In this document: positions 8,071-15,529 of the stretch, piece after piece
Layout: each line of letters starts with the position of its first letter
Numbering within the stretch: position 1 is the stretch's first letter
Assembly: GCA_025924775.1 (NCBI GenBank)
Contig: JAICHS010000010.1
Span: forward strand, 1-21,012
From: Rhodanobacteraceae bacterium
Lineage (GTDB): Bacteria > Pseudomonadota > Gammaproteobacteria > Xanthomonadales > Rhodanobacteraceae
Direction: 5' to 3'
DNA length: 21,012 nucleotides
Notes under the pieces: generated by a model
The model's database searches: none
What the model saw: the letters and a program-made list of their open reading frames with translations, nothing else
Told to the model about the DNA's origin: nothing
Translations under genes and position numbers: made by a program

Positions 8071-10221
8071 CTACCAGATTTTGACCGGGTTCTTCGGATC
8101 CATCTTGTCGCCGGGCTTGCACTGGAACGCCTGCGCGAACTGCGGCATGTTGGCTGCGGAGGCAAAGGCGCGGATCTTGGGCGGTGCATGTGGATCGACG
8201 TTCAACATCAGCTCGGCGGTCTTGTCGCGGGCCGTGCCTTCCCACACGCGCGCGGAGCTGAGGAAAAAGCGCTGTTCCTGCGTCTGGCCATCAATCTTCT
8301 GGTCGGCTTGCTTGGGATTCGCCTTCAGCGCGGTCTGCAGCGCGGTATAGGCGACGTTGAGGCCGCCGAGGTCACCGATGTCTTCGCCCAGCGTCAGCCG
8401 GCCGTTGACGTGCAGGTCCGGCTTGCCCGGGATCGGCGCGTAGCTGTCGTATTGCTTGACCAGCGCGTCGGCGCGCGTGTCGAACGCCTTCTTGTCCTGC
8501 GGCGTCCACCAGTTGACGCGGTTGCCGTGGCCATCGAACTGGCTGCCCTGGTCGTCGAAGCCGTGGCTGGATTCGTGCCCGATCACGAAGCCGATGCCGC
8601 CGTAGTTCACCGCGTCGTCGCCCTTGGCATAGAAGAACGGCGGCTGCAGGATCGCGGCCGGGAAATTGATGGTGTTGGTCGATGGCGAGTAGTACGCGTT
8701 GATCGTCTGCGGCGTCATGTGCCACTCCTTGCGGTCCGTGGCCTTGCCGATCTTGTTGATGTCGTAGTGGTAGTTGTACTTCGACGCGGCTTCAAGATTG
8801 GCGTACCAGTTGCCGGGCTGGATCGTCAGGCCCGACCAGTCGCGCCACTCGCCCTTGTCGGGGTAGCCGATCTTGGGCATGAACAGCGCCCACTTGTCGA
8901 GCGCCTTCTGCTTGGTTTCCGCGCTCATCCAGTCGAGGTTCTCGATGTGTTCCTTGAGCGCCGCGCGCACGTTCCTGACCAGCTCTTCCGCGCGCGCCTT
9001 GGATTCCGGCGGGAAGTACTTGGCGACGTACAGCTCACCCAGGCCCATGCCCATCGCGTGGTTGACGGAACCCACCACGCGCTTCCAGCGGTCCTTCTGC
9101 TCGGGCTGGCCGCTGAGCGTCTTGCCGTAGAAGTCGAAGCGGTTGTCTTCGAAGGCCCGACTCAAGGCCGGCGAGGCGCCGTTGATCAGGTGGAACTTCA
9201 GGTACGCCTGCCACTGCGACGCCGGCGCGGTGGCCAGCAGCTTGTCGAACTCGGCCATGAACTTCGGCTGCGACAGTGAGAAGCCCTTGCCCACGTCCAC
9301 GCTCTGGGCCTTGAAGAACTTTTCCCAGTTGAAGTGCGGGGTGATCTTGTCGGCCTCGGCGACCGTGACGAAGTGGTACTCGTTGTCGAGGTTGCGCAGC
9401 TCGGTGGGCGACAGCGAGGCCTTGGCCAGCTCGGTTTCAAACTGCATCACCGCATCGGCCTGCTTCTGCGCGTCGGCGTCGGGCGTGCCGACCAGCGCCA
9501 ACGACTTGGCGATGTATTTCACGTAGGCGTCGCGGATGTCCTTGTACTTGGGCGACAGGTAGTAGTCGCGCGTGGGCAGGCCCAGGCCGTCCTGGAACAC
9601 GTAGCCGATCTGCCGGGTGGCGTCCTTGAAGTCCGCGCCCGAACCGAAGTTGAAGACGTAGCTGTCGCCGTTGTTGAAGCTGGTATCGAGGAACTCGGCG
9701 ATGTCGGCTGGCGTCTTCAGGCCGTTGATGGCGGTCAACTGCGGCTTGATCGGAGCGTAGCCCAGCTTGTCGATGGCGGCGGTGTCCATGCCGGCGTCGT
9801 ACAGGTTGCCGAGTTTCTGTTCCAGTTCGCTGCCGCTCTTGTTCCTCGCGTCGCCCGCGGCGGTTTCGAGGATCTGCTTTTGCTGCAGCAGGCTCTTTTC
9901 GTGCAGGATGCCGAATGCGCCCCAGCGGGTCTGGTCGGCCGGGATCGGATTGGCCGCGTTCCACTTCGCGTTGACGTACTGGTCGAAGTCGTTGCAGGGG
10001 TTGTATTGGTCATCCAGCGTGAAGGCGATCGGCTGGTCCGGCGGAATGGTCACGGTTGCGGCCGGGGCGGGCGCCCCGGCGGTACCCGCCGAAGCCGCCG
10101 CGCTTGTCGATGCCGCCGATGCCGAGGTCGACGGGTTTTGCGAAGTCGTTTTGCTGCACCCGGACACCACCATGGCTGCGCCCACGGCGAGCGCGATCGG
10201 GGTCATCAAGTGTTTGTGCAT
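8071..10221 (-). CDS. M13 family (neprilysin/PepO-like) zinc metallopeptidase, lipoprotein
   Basis: Zinc endopeptidase that cleaves oligopeptides, here predicted to be lipid-anchored in the cell envelope. The 716-aa form starts at 10221, where AAAGGA lies 7 bases upstream and the N-terminus is a lipoprotein signal with lipobox VSGC (Cys22). A Ser/Ala/Thr-rich linker follows (about 23-60), then the M13 N-terminal domain with YNPCNDFDQYVNAKW. The catalytic region shows the substrate-binding motif NAYYSP (508-513), zinc site HESSH (549-553) and third ligand E613 in GEDIGDLGG. The 41-residue spacing from Asn508 to His549 equals that in neprilysin. It ends NPVKIW, like the conserved C-terminal Trp of the family. 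All active-site residues are intact. It is transcribed alone, with a terminator after it and the secreted S10 peptidases a little upstream. Confidence 0.95.
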   Translation of the reverse strand: MHKHLMTPIALAVGAAMVVSGCSKTTSQNPSTSASAASTSAAASAGTAGAPAPAATVTIPPDQPIAFTLDDQYNPCNDFDQYVNAKWNAANPIPADQTRWGAFGILHEKSLLQQKQILETAAGDARNKSGSELEQKLGNLYDAGMDTAAIDKLGYAPIKPQLTAINGLKTPADIAEFLDTSFNNGDSYVFNFGSGADFKDATRQIGYVFQDGLGLPTRDYYLSPKYKDIRDAYVKYIAKSLALVGTPDADAQKQADAVMQFETELAKASLSPTELRNLDNEYHFVTVAEADKITPHFNWEKFFKAQSVDVGKGFSLSQPKFMAEFDKLLATAPASQWQAYLKFHLINGASPALSRAFEDNRFDFYGKTLSGQPEQKDRWKRVVGSVNHAMGMGLGELYVAKYFPPESKARAEELVRNVRAALKEHIENLDWMSAETKQKALDKWALFMPKIGYPDKGEWRDWSGLTIQPGNWYANLEAASKYNYHYDINKIGKATDRKEWHMTPQTINAYYSPSTNTINFPAAILQPPFFYAKGDDAVNYGGIGFVIGHESSHGFDDQGSQFDGHGNRVNWWTPQDKKAFDTRADALVKQYDSYAPIPGKPDLHVNGRLTLGEDIGDLGGLNVAYTALQTALKANPKQADQKIDGQTQEQRFFLSSARVWEGTARDKTAELMLNVDPHAPPKIRAFASAANMPQFAQAFQCKPGDKMDPKNPVKIW

Positions 10222-10413
10222 TGAAAAGTCCTTTGTGTCACGAAGCCAAGTGGCCGCGATGCCGGAAGCGCGCAGCCCGGGTCCGTGATTGTGCCAGCGT
10301 TCCGCCGCCCCGTGCCGAGGTAGGCCATTGGTCATGGGTGCAGCATGCGTTTGGTTGCTGCGCCCCGACGCCGCGCAGCCGGTCTTCGCCCGCGAGGGTT
10401 GGGGCTCCCCCGG

Positions 10414-10992
10414 TTACGACTCCGACGGCAATCCCGCGCGCGCAAGTTCCGTGTACGTCGCGGCCGGTTGTGCAAGCGTGCTGCGCATCAGCGCGATGGC
10501 ATCGAAGCTCACCGCGGGCGGCGGGCCGGGCAGGATGCCGAACGCGCAGCCGGGGCGCAGGCGCGCCAGCGTGACATGCGCTCGGAAAGCACGCGGCTCC
10601 GCTGCGAAACCAGCCTTGCGCGCGTGCGCGTCGCAGTCGTTCGCCAATCGCGCCAGTTTCGGATCGGCAGCCAGTTCCAGCACCAGCATGCGGGGCCGCG
10701 CGCGGTTGGGCCAGACGCCGTACCGATGCGTCGCGAGGGCGGGCAGCGCGGAGGCGCAGGTGGGTAACACGTGCTTGAGGTATTCGATCTGCGCGACCGC
10801 GGAGGCGCCCAAGAAACGCAGGGTGAGATGCAGCGCCGCGGGTTCCACCCAGCGCACGCCCCGCGTGGCGCCGGAGTTGGCGCGCTCCAGTGCTTCCCGG
10901 CAACGGTACAGGATTTGCCGGGTCGCGGCGTCCGGCAGCAGCGCCAGGAAACAGCGTGCATCGTCGGGGTCGGCCAGCGCCGGCGTGCTCAC
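10414..10992 (-). CDS. thpR: RNA 2',3'-cyclic phosphodiesterase ThpR (2H/LigT family)
   Basis: 2H-superfamily phosphoesterase that hydrolyses 2',3'-cyclic phosphate RNA ends to 2'-phosphates (and shows RNA 2'-5' ligase activity in E. coli). The two signature motifs are present: HLTL (55-58, in AALHLTLRFLG) and HVTL (139-142, in FRAHVTLARL). The 192-aa length is slightly more than the ~180 usual in the family, and the start of the fold, RCFLALLPD, is typical. No ATG fits; GTG at 10992 is the likely start. It overlaps the TGA of the upstream DUF502 gene as GTGA (10989-10992), a classic coupling arrangement. The open frame continues far upstream through unrelated sequence, which is a shadow in another gene's alternative frame. 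Confidence 0.9.
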   Translation of the reverse strand: MSTPALADPDDARCFLALLPDAATRQILYRCREALERANSGATRGVRWVEPAALHLTLRFLGASAVAQIEYLKHVLPTCASALPALATHRYGVWPNRARPRMLVLELAADPKLARLANDCDAHARKAGFAAEPRAFRAHVTLARLRPGCAFGILPGPPPAVSFDAIALMRSTLAQPAATYTELARAGLPSES

Positions 10993-11678
10993 GGCTCGAT
11001 CCGCGCCACCGCGGCTGGCTGACGGGCCGCGGTCCCTTCCACATCCGGCAGGCGGTCGGGGCCGACCGCCCCGCCCGAGACAATGAAGGCCATCGCCTGG
11101 TCCAGCGACCAGTCGGTCGCGATCAGGCGATCGGTCGGTACCAGCTCCAGGTAACCACCGGTGGGGTTGGGCGTGGTCGGTACGTATACCGCGGCGATTT
11201 CGCGACCGGCGGCATCGACGAAGGTACGCGTGACGAAGCCGATCGATTTCAATTGCGGCGACGGAAAGTCGATCAGCACCACGCGCTGGGTGCCCCCGGG
11301 TTTGTTGCGCATCAGCGTCATCAGTTTCTTGACGCCACCGTAGATCGTGTGCACCAGCGGGATGCGTTCCAGCAGCTTGTCGATGGTGCCCAGAATGCGC
11401 CGCCCCAAAACGCGGGTGGACAGCCAGCCAAGCAGGTACAGCGCGACGAGGGTAAGCACGAAAGCGAGGATCGATATGATCCAATCGCGATGCAGTTCCG
11501 CCGCCGCGTGCGGCGCGCCCAGTCCGACCAGGCCGATGATGCCCGTCACCAGCGGCGCGCCGACGCCCGCGAGCAGGGTGAACACGAACTTGAACACCAC
11601 CCAGGTGATCCACACCGGGATGAAGGCCAGGAGGCCCGTGATCAGGTAGCGCTTGATGTGGAGGGCAGGTGCAGGCAC
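10989..11678 (-). CDS. DUF502 family integral membrane protein
   Basis: Inner-membrane protein of the DUF502 family, function unknown in bacteria. Visible signatures, numbered from the chosen start: KRYLITGLLAFIPVWITWVVF near the N-terminus forms the first membrane segment (about 10-32), a second hydrophobic segment SILAFVLTLVALYLLGWL follows (about 67-86), then the conserved RIPLVHTIYGGVKKL and the soluble part with VLIDFPSP, GFVTRTF, VPTTPNPTGGYLELVP and DWSLDQAMAFIVSGG. The GTG at 11678 is preferred because GGGGAA lies 6 bases upstream. An in-frame ATG at 11702 overlaps a TACAAT that could be a -10, and would add 8 residues. It is followed by thpR through a 4-base overlap, so the two are co-translated. 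No functional link is evident. Confidence 0.88.
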   Translation of the reverse strand: MPAPALHIKRYLITGLLAFIPVWITWVVFKFVFTLLAGVGAPLVTGIIGLVGLGAPHAAAELHRDWIISILAFVLTLVALYLLGWLSTRVLGRRILGTIDKLLERIPLVHTIYGGVKKLMTLMRNKPGGTQRVVLIDFPSPQLKSIGFVTRTFVDAAGREIAAVYVPTTPNPTGGYLELVPTDRLIATDWSLDQAMAFIVSGGAVGPDRLPDVEGTAARQPAAVARIEP

Positions 11679-11739
11679 GACGGTTCCCCAATGGCACCGC
11701 ATTGTAGGCGATGCCGCGGCGCGCGTTGCGCAGGCAACG

Positions 11740-11769
11740 AAAAGCCGGCGCGACTGCGGTCACGCCGGC
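11740..11769 (-). terminator. Intrinsic terminator of S10 copy 1
   Basis: On the minus strand GCCGGCGTGAC, loop CGCA, GTCGCGCCGGC (11-bp stem with one T-G wobble) is followed by TTTT (11740-11743), just downstream of the stop at 11793. The stem core resembles the terminators of the other two S10 copies. Confidence 0.8.
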
Positions 11770-11792
11770 CGGGGTTCCACAACCGGGAGCGG

Positions 11793-13436
11793 CTACTTGT
11801 TGCCCTGGTTGTCGTTCGCCTCGATGAAGGCGGCGGCATCGTCGTGCAACTGGTGCAATGAAGGCAGGTGCGCGTACACCATGTGGCCCGACGGGAAGAA
11901 GTTGTAGCTGATGTTCTTCTGCAGGGACTCGGGAATGGGCAGGTGCTCCATTTCGTACACCGCGGTGTAGAACGGCGTCGCGAGGTCGTAGAAGCCGCCG
12001 AACAGTTTTATCTTCAAGTTCGGGTTGTATTTCATCGCCACCGCGAGGTCCAGCATCACGTTGGGCGTGCCGCCGCGCGAGAAGCGCTGACCCGGTGCCA
12101 TGTGCTTCCAGTCCCAATGGAAATCCTCGGCGCCGTACACCGAGGGCCGGAAGGTCATGCCCTCGCCGAACTTCAGGTCGTTGCGCACGTAGTCGTTGAA
12201 GGCCGACACGTAGGCCGAGCTGATCGCCGCCGACTGCGGGTCGTATGCGGTGGTCTTGGCCAGCGGATCCATCGACGGACCCGAGAAACGGGCATCCAGA
12301 CGGCCGGTATCCGAATCGGTGCCGCTCAGCAGTTGCTGCTCGAACATCCCGCCGGTGACGCGCAGGTTGGCCTTCAAAAGATAGGCAACGGGCAGGCCGG
12401 TGAAACCGCTCAGCTTCTGCGCGACCTGTTGCTTCTTCGCATCACTCAAGGTCGAACCCGCGGCCAGCGCCTGCTCGTAGTCGGTGGTGGCCCACTTGGT
12501 GGCCTCGGCCAGCAAGGGCGCCAGGCCGCCGGTGTACTTTGGCAGCTTGCGGTGGTACCACGCGGTGGCCGCGTAGGTCGGCAGCGCCAGCACGTAGGAC
12601 ATGTCCAAGCCCGGGTTCATGTCGGCGCCGTCGATGCTGAGCGAGAAGTTGAGGATCTGCGACAGCAGCATCACGCCGTTGAGACCGACGTTGTAACGGG
12701 TCTGCAGCATGTTGGCGAGCACCGCCGAACGCGTGGTGCCATAACTTTCGCCGAACAGGAATTTGGGAGAGTTCCAGCGGTCGTACTTCGACAGGAACTG
12801 GGTGATGAAACGCGAGAATGCCTGCGCGTCGCCATCGATACCCCAGTAGTCCTTGGCCAGCGCCTTGTGGCTCTTCTCGCGTGCGGCTTCGTCCTTGCCC
12901 TGGCTCAGCAGGCGACCGAAGCCGGTGCCGGGCATGTCGATGAACACGAGGTCGCTCGCGTCCAGCAGGCTGTAGTCGTTATTCACCAGCTGGTACGGCG
13001 CGGCGGGCGTATGCGTGTCGTCATTGGTGACGATGCGCTGCGGGCCCCACGCGCCCATGTGCAGCCACACCGTGGAAGAGCCGGGGCCGCCGTTGTAGAT
13101 GAAGGTGACCGGACGCTTGGACGGATCGGCGCCCTGCTTGAAATAGGCCACGTAGCTCATCGCCACCTGCGGCGTGCCTTCGTTGACGCCGGTGCCATCC
13201 AGCACCAGGGTGCCGGCGACGGCCTTGTAGCTGATCGATTTGCCTTCCACCGTCACCGTGCCGGTGGTGGTGGACGCCAGTGGCTTCGACAACTTCTGGA
13301 TCAGCGACTCGGACTGGTCGCCGTTGCTCGCGCTGGACTGCGCGGAAGAACTGGCGCTCGCCGGTGGTGCGGCGAAGACGGGTGCGCTGCACAGCAGTAA
13401 CGTGGCAAGCGCGACGGAGAGGCGATTGGCTTTCAT
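11793..13436 (-). CDS. Secreted S10 family serine carboxypeptidase, copy 1
   Basis: Exported carboxypeptidase of the S10 (carboxypeptidase Y-like) alpha/beta-hydrolase family, removing C-terminal residues from peptides. Of 547 aa, residues 1-22 (MKANRLSVALATLLLCSAPVFA) are a Sec signal peptide; a Ser/Ala-rich segment follows to about 42. The oxyanion-hole motif NGGPGSS is at 115-121. The predicted triad is Ser231 in GESYGT, Asp484 in GGFYDLATP and His518 in SGHMVY; all are present. GGGGA stands 5 bases before the ATG. It is flanked by its own promoter element and terminator, so it is a single-gene unit. It is clearly paralogous along its full length to the two genes upstream. Localisation is periplasmic or extracellular. 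Substrate preference cannot be read from sequence. Confidence 0.94.
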   Translation of the reverse strand: MKANRLSVALATLLLCSAPVFAAPPASASSSAQSSASNGDQSESLIQKLSKPLASTTTGTVTVEGKSISYKAVAGTLVLDGTGVNEGTPQVAMSYVAYFKQGADPSKRPVTFIYNGGPGSSTVWLHMGAWGPQRIVTNDDTHTPAAPYQLVNNDYSLLDASDLVFIDMPGTGFGRLLSQGKDEAAREKSHKALAKDYWGIDGDAQAFSRFITQFLSKYDRWNSPKFLFGESYGTTRSAVLANMLQTRYNVGLNGVMLLSQILNFSLSIDGADMNPGLDMSYVLALPTYAATAWYHRKLPKYTGGLAPLLAEATKWATTDYEQALAAGSTLSDAKKQQVAQKLSGFTGLPVAYLLKANLRVTGGMFEQQLLSGTDSDTGRLDARFSGPSMDPLAKTTAYDPQSAAISSAYVSAFNDYVRNDLKFGEGMTFRPSVYGAEDFHWDWKHMAPGQRFSRGGTPNVMLDLAVAMKYNPNLKIKLFGGFYDLATPFYTAVYEMEHLPIPESLQKNISYNFFPSGHMVYAHLPSLHQLHDDAAAFIEANDNQGNK

Positions 13437-13496
13437 GAAGGTCCCCGGATTATTTGGACAATGAGGTTCGGCAAATGCACGCGCCTGGACCGCCCG

Positions 13497-13540
13497 AGTA
13501 TGCGCCCGTCGACGAGCCGAAGCACACCCCGAAAGTCATG
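13497..13540 (-). promoter_or_regulatory. Promoter/upstream element of S10 copy 1
   Basis: On the minus strand ATGACTT (13533-13539) is followed, 31 bases after ATGACT, by CATACT (13497-13502), a -10-like hexamer about 60 bases before the ATG. No good -35 lies between them. The same pair with the same distance precedes the other two S10 copies, which is the main evidence that it matters. Confidence 0.55.
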
Positions 13541-13604
13541 GGCCATCCAGCGGTATCTGCCGGGGAACGCCGCGTGGCCGACCACCTGGTGTGGCCGTAC
13601 GCAC

Positions 13605-13636
13605 AAAAAACCGGCGCGATTCGCATCGCGCCGGTT
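13605..13636 (-). terminator. Intrinsic terminator of S10 copy 2
   Basis: On the minus strand a perfect stem CCGGCGCGAT/ATCGCGCCGG, extendable by two A-T pairs, with loop GCGA, is followed by six T (13605-13610). It lies 30 bases after the stop at 13667. Confidence 0.9.
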
Positions 13637-13666
13637 GAGAATTGCCAAGTTGCTTCGCGAAGAACG

Positions 13667-15328
13667 TTATTTGCCGTCGCCCTGGTTGTCGGTGGCGTCG
13701 ATGAAGGCCGCGACGTTGTCGTGCAGCTGCTTCAGCGACGGGATGTGCGCGTACACCATGTGGCCCGACGGGTAGAACGCGTAGGAGATGTTCTTGCGCA
13801 GGCTTTGCGGGATCGGCAGGTGGTCCTCCTCGTAGATCGCGGCGTAGAACGGCGTGGCCAGGTCGTAGAAGCCGCCGTTCAACATCACCTTGAGGTTCGG
13901 GTTGTACTTCATCGCGTCGGCAAGGTCGGTCATCACGTTGAGCGTGCCCGAACCGTCGTCCCACGGCGGGGCGCCCGGGGTACGGTGCTTCATGTCCCAG
14001 TTGAAATCACCCGCGCCGTACACCGATGGACGGTACTTCATGCCTTCGCCGAATTTCAGATCGTTGCGCACGTAGTCGTTGAACGCCGATACGTAGGCCG
14101 AGCTGATCGCCGCCGATTGCGGGTCGTAGAACGATTCCTTGGCCATCGGGTCCATCACCGGGCCGGAGAAGCGCGTGTCGAGGCGGCCGGTGGCAAGGTC
14201 GTCGCTGATCTGCAGTTGTTGCTCGAACATGCCGCCACTGACGCGCAGGTTGGCCTTGAGCAGATACGCGACCGGCAGGCCGGTGAAGTCGTGCAGTTTT
14301 TCGGCGACCTCACGCGCCTTGGCCGGGCTGAGCGTCGAACCCGCGTACAGCGCATCGCGGTATTCACCGCTGGCGAACGCGACCGAGTCCTTCAGCAGGT
14401 GCGGCAGCTTCTCGCCATCGTATTTCTGCAGTCTGTGGTGGTACCACGCGGTCGCGGAATAGGTCGGCAGCGCCAGCACGTACGGCAGGTCGTTGCCGGG
14501 GTCTGCGCCGGGACCGTCGATGCTGGTGCCGAAGTTCAGGATTTGCGACAGCAGGATCACGCCGTTCAGGTCGATGTTGTCCTGCCCTTCCAGGATGGCC
14601 GCCAGTACCGCCGAGCGGGTGGTGCCGTAGCTTTCGCCGAACAGGTACTTGGGCGAGTTCCAGCGGTTGTATTTGGAAAGGAACTGCGTGATGAAGCGCG
14701 AAAACGCCTGTGCGTCGCCATCCACGCCCCAGATTTTCTTGGCCAGTTCCTTGCGGTCGGTGGCGCGCGCCGCATCGTCCTTGCCCTGCGGCAGCAGGCG
14801 GCCGAAGCCGGTGCCAGGCATGTCGATGAACACCACGTCGCTGGCGTCCAGCAGGCTGTAATCGTTGTTGACCAGCTTGTAGGGTGCCGCCGGGGTGTGG
14901 GTGTCATCGTTGGTGACGACGCGCTTGGGACCCCAGGCGCCCATGTGCAGCCACACGGTGGAAGAACCGGGACCGCCGTTGTAAATGAAGGTGACCGGGC
15001 GCTTGGATGGGTCCACGCCCTGCTTGAAGTAAGCGAAATAACTCATCGCCACTTCCGGCGTGGATTCCTTGGCGCCGGTGCCGTCGATTACCAGCGTGCC
15101 GGCGACCGCCTTGTAACTGATCGACTTGCCTTCCACGTTGACGGTACCGGTGGTGGTGGATGCCAGCGGCTTCATCAGCTTCTGGGTCAGGCTTTCCGTC
15201 GGGCCGCTGTCGTCGGTGCTGGCGCTGCTGGCAGGCGCACCGCTGGAGCTCGGTGGCGCGGCCGCGAAGGCGGGCACGCTGCACAACAGCAGCGAGGCAA
15301 GGGCGGCGGCAAGGCGGTTGGCTTTCAT
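13667..15328 (-). CDS. Secreted S10 family serine carboxypeptidase, copy 2
   Basis: The middle member of the S10 triplet, 553 aa. It has a signal peptide (1-23, ending SVPAFAA), a low-complexity segment rich in Ser, Ala, Asp and Thr to about 45, oxyanion motif NGGPGSS (118-124), and predicted triad Ser233 (GESYGT), Asp489 (GGFYDLATP) and His523 (SGHMVY). It aligns with copies 1 and 3 from end to end without large gaps; the N-terminal low-complexity part is the most variable. GGAAA lies shortly before the ATG. Like its neighbours it has a separate upstream element and terminator, so all three can be expressed independently. The active site is intact, so this is not a decaying duplicate. Confidence 0.94.
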   Translation of the reverse strand: MKANRLAAALASLLLCSVPAFAAAPPSSSGAPASSASTDDSGPTESLTQKLMKPLASTTTGTVNVEGKSISYKAVAGTLVIDGTGAKESTPEVAMSYFAYFKQGVDPSKRPVTFIYNGGPGSSTVWLHMGAWGPKRVVTNDDTHTPAAPYKLVNNDYSLLDASDVVFIDMPGTGFGRLLPQGKDDAARATDRKELAKKIWGVDGDAQAFSRFITQFLSKYNRWNSPKYLFGESYGTTRSAVLAAILEGQDNIDLNGVILLSQILNFGTSIDGPGADPGNDLPYVLALPTYSATAWYHHRLQKYDGEKLPHLLKDSVAFASGEYRDALYAGSTLSPAKAREVAEKLHDFTGLPVAYLLKANLRVSGGMFEQQLQISDDLATGRLDTRFSGPVMDPMAKESFYDPQSAAISSAYVSAFNDYVRNDLKFGEGMKYRPSVYGAGDFNWDMKHRTPGAPPWDDGSGTLNVMTDLADAMKYNPNLKVMLNGGFYDLATPFYAAIYEEDHLPIPQSLRKNISYAFYPSGHMVYAHIPSLKQLHDNVAAFIDATDNQGDGK

Positions 15329-15384
15329 GGGCGGTTTCCGTTGGGTCTGGAGGGGCAGGATGCGACATGCATCGAAACCGCGCG

Positions 15385-15428
15385 AGTATGCGCCGCCGGG
15401 CCCCGGCGTTCATACGCCACAAGTCATG
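15385..15428 (-). promoter_or_regulatory. Promoter/upstream element of S10 copy 2
   Basis: On the minus strand ATGACTT (15421-15427) and -10-like CATACT (15385-15390), again with exactly 31 bases between ATGACT and CATACT. The -10 lies about 57 bases before the start codon. The base sequence between them differs from the corresponding stretch at the other two copies. Confidence 0.55.
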
Positions 15429-15475
15429 CCCACCCGCCGCGGGACGGCTGGATACGGCCGAAGCGTGGCGCAGGC

Positions 15476-15505
15476 AAAACCGGCGCGATTTGCGTCGCGC
15501 CAGTT
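15476..15505 (-). terminator. Intrinsic terminator of S10 copy 3
   Basis: On the minus strand AACTGGCGCGA, loop CGCAAA, TCGCGCCGGTT (11-bp stem with one T-G wobble) ends in TTTT. The core GGCGCGA/TCGCGCC is shared with the terminator of copy 2, as expected if the duplicated unit included the terminator. Confidence 0.75.
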
Positions 15506-15529
15506 CTGAATTGCCGGCATCGCACGCGG

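Noticed and set aside
10261..10345. ATGACC (10334-10339) and CACAAT upstream of the M13 gene as a fourth copy of the S10 promoter element
   Set aside because: The spacing is 36 rather than 31 bases and both hexamers deviate from the S10 versions, so it does not meet the pattern.
10993..12117. Upstream extension of the thpR frame through the DUF502 gene into S10 copy 1
   Set aside because: Only the last 192 codons have 2H phosphoesterase motifs. The rest overlaps genuine coding regions in another frame and is Arg/Pro/His-rich noise.
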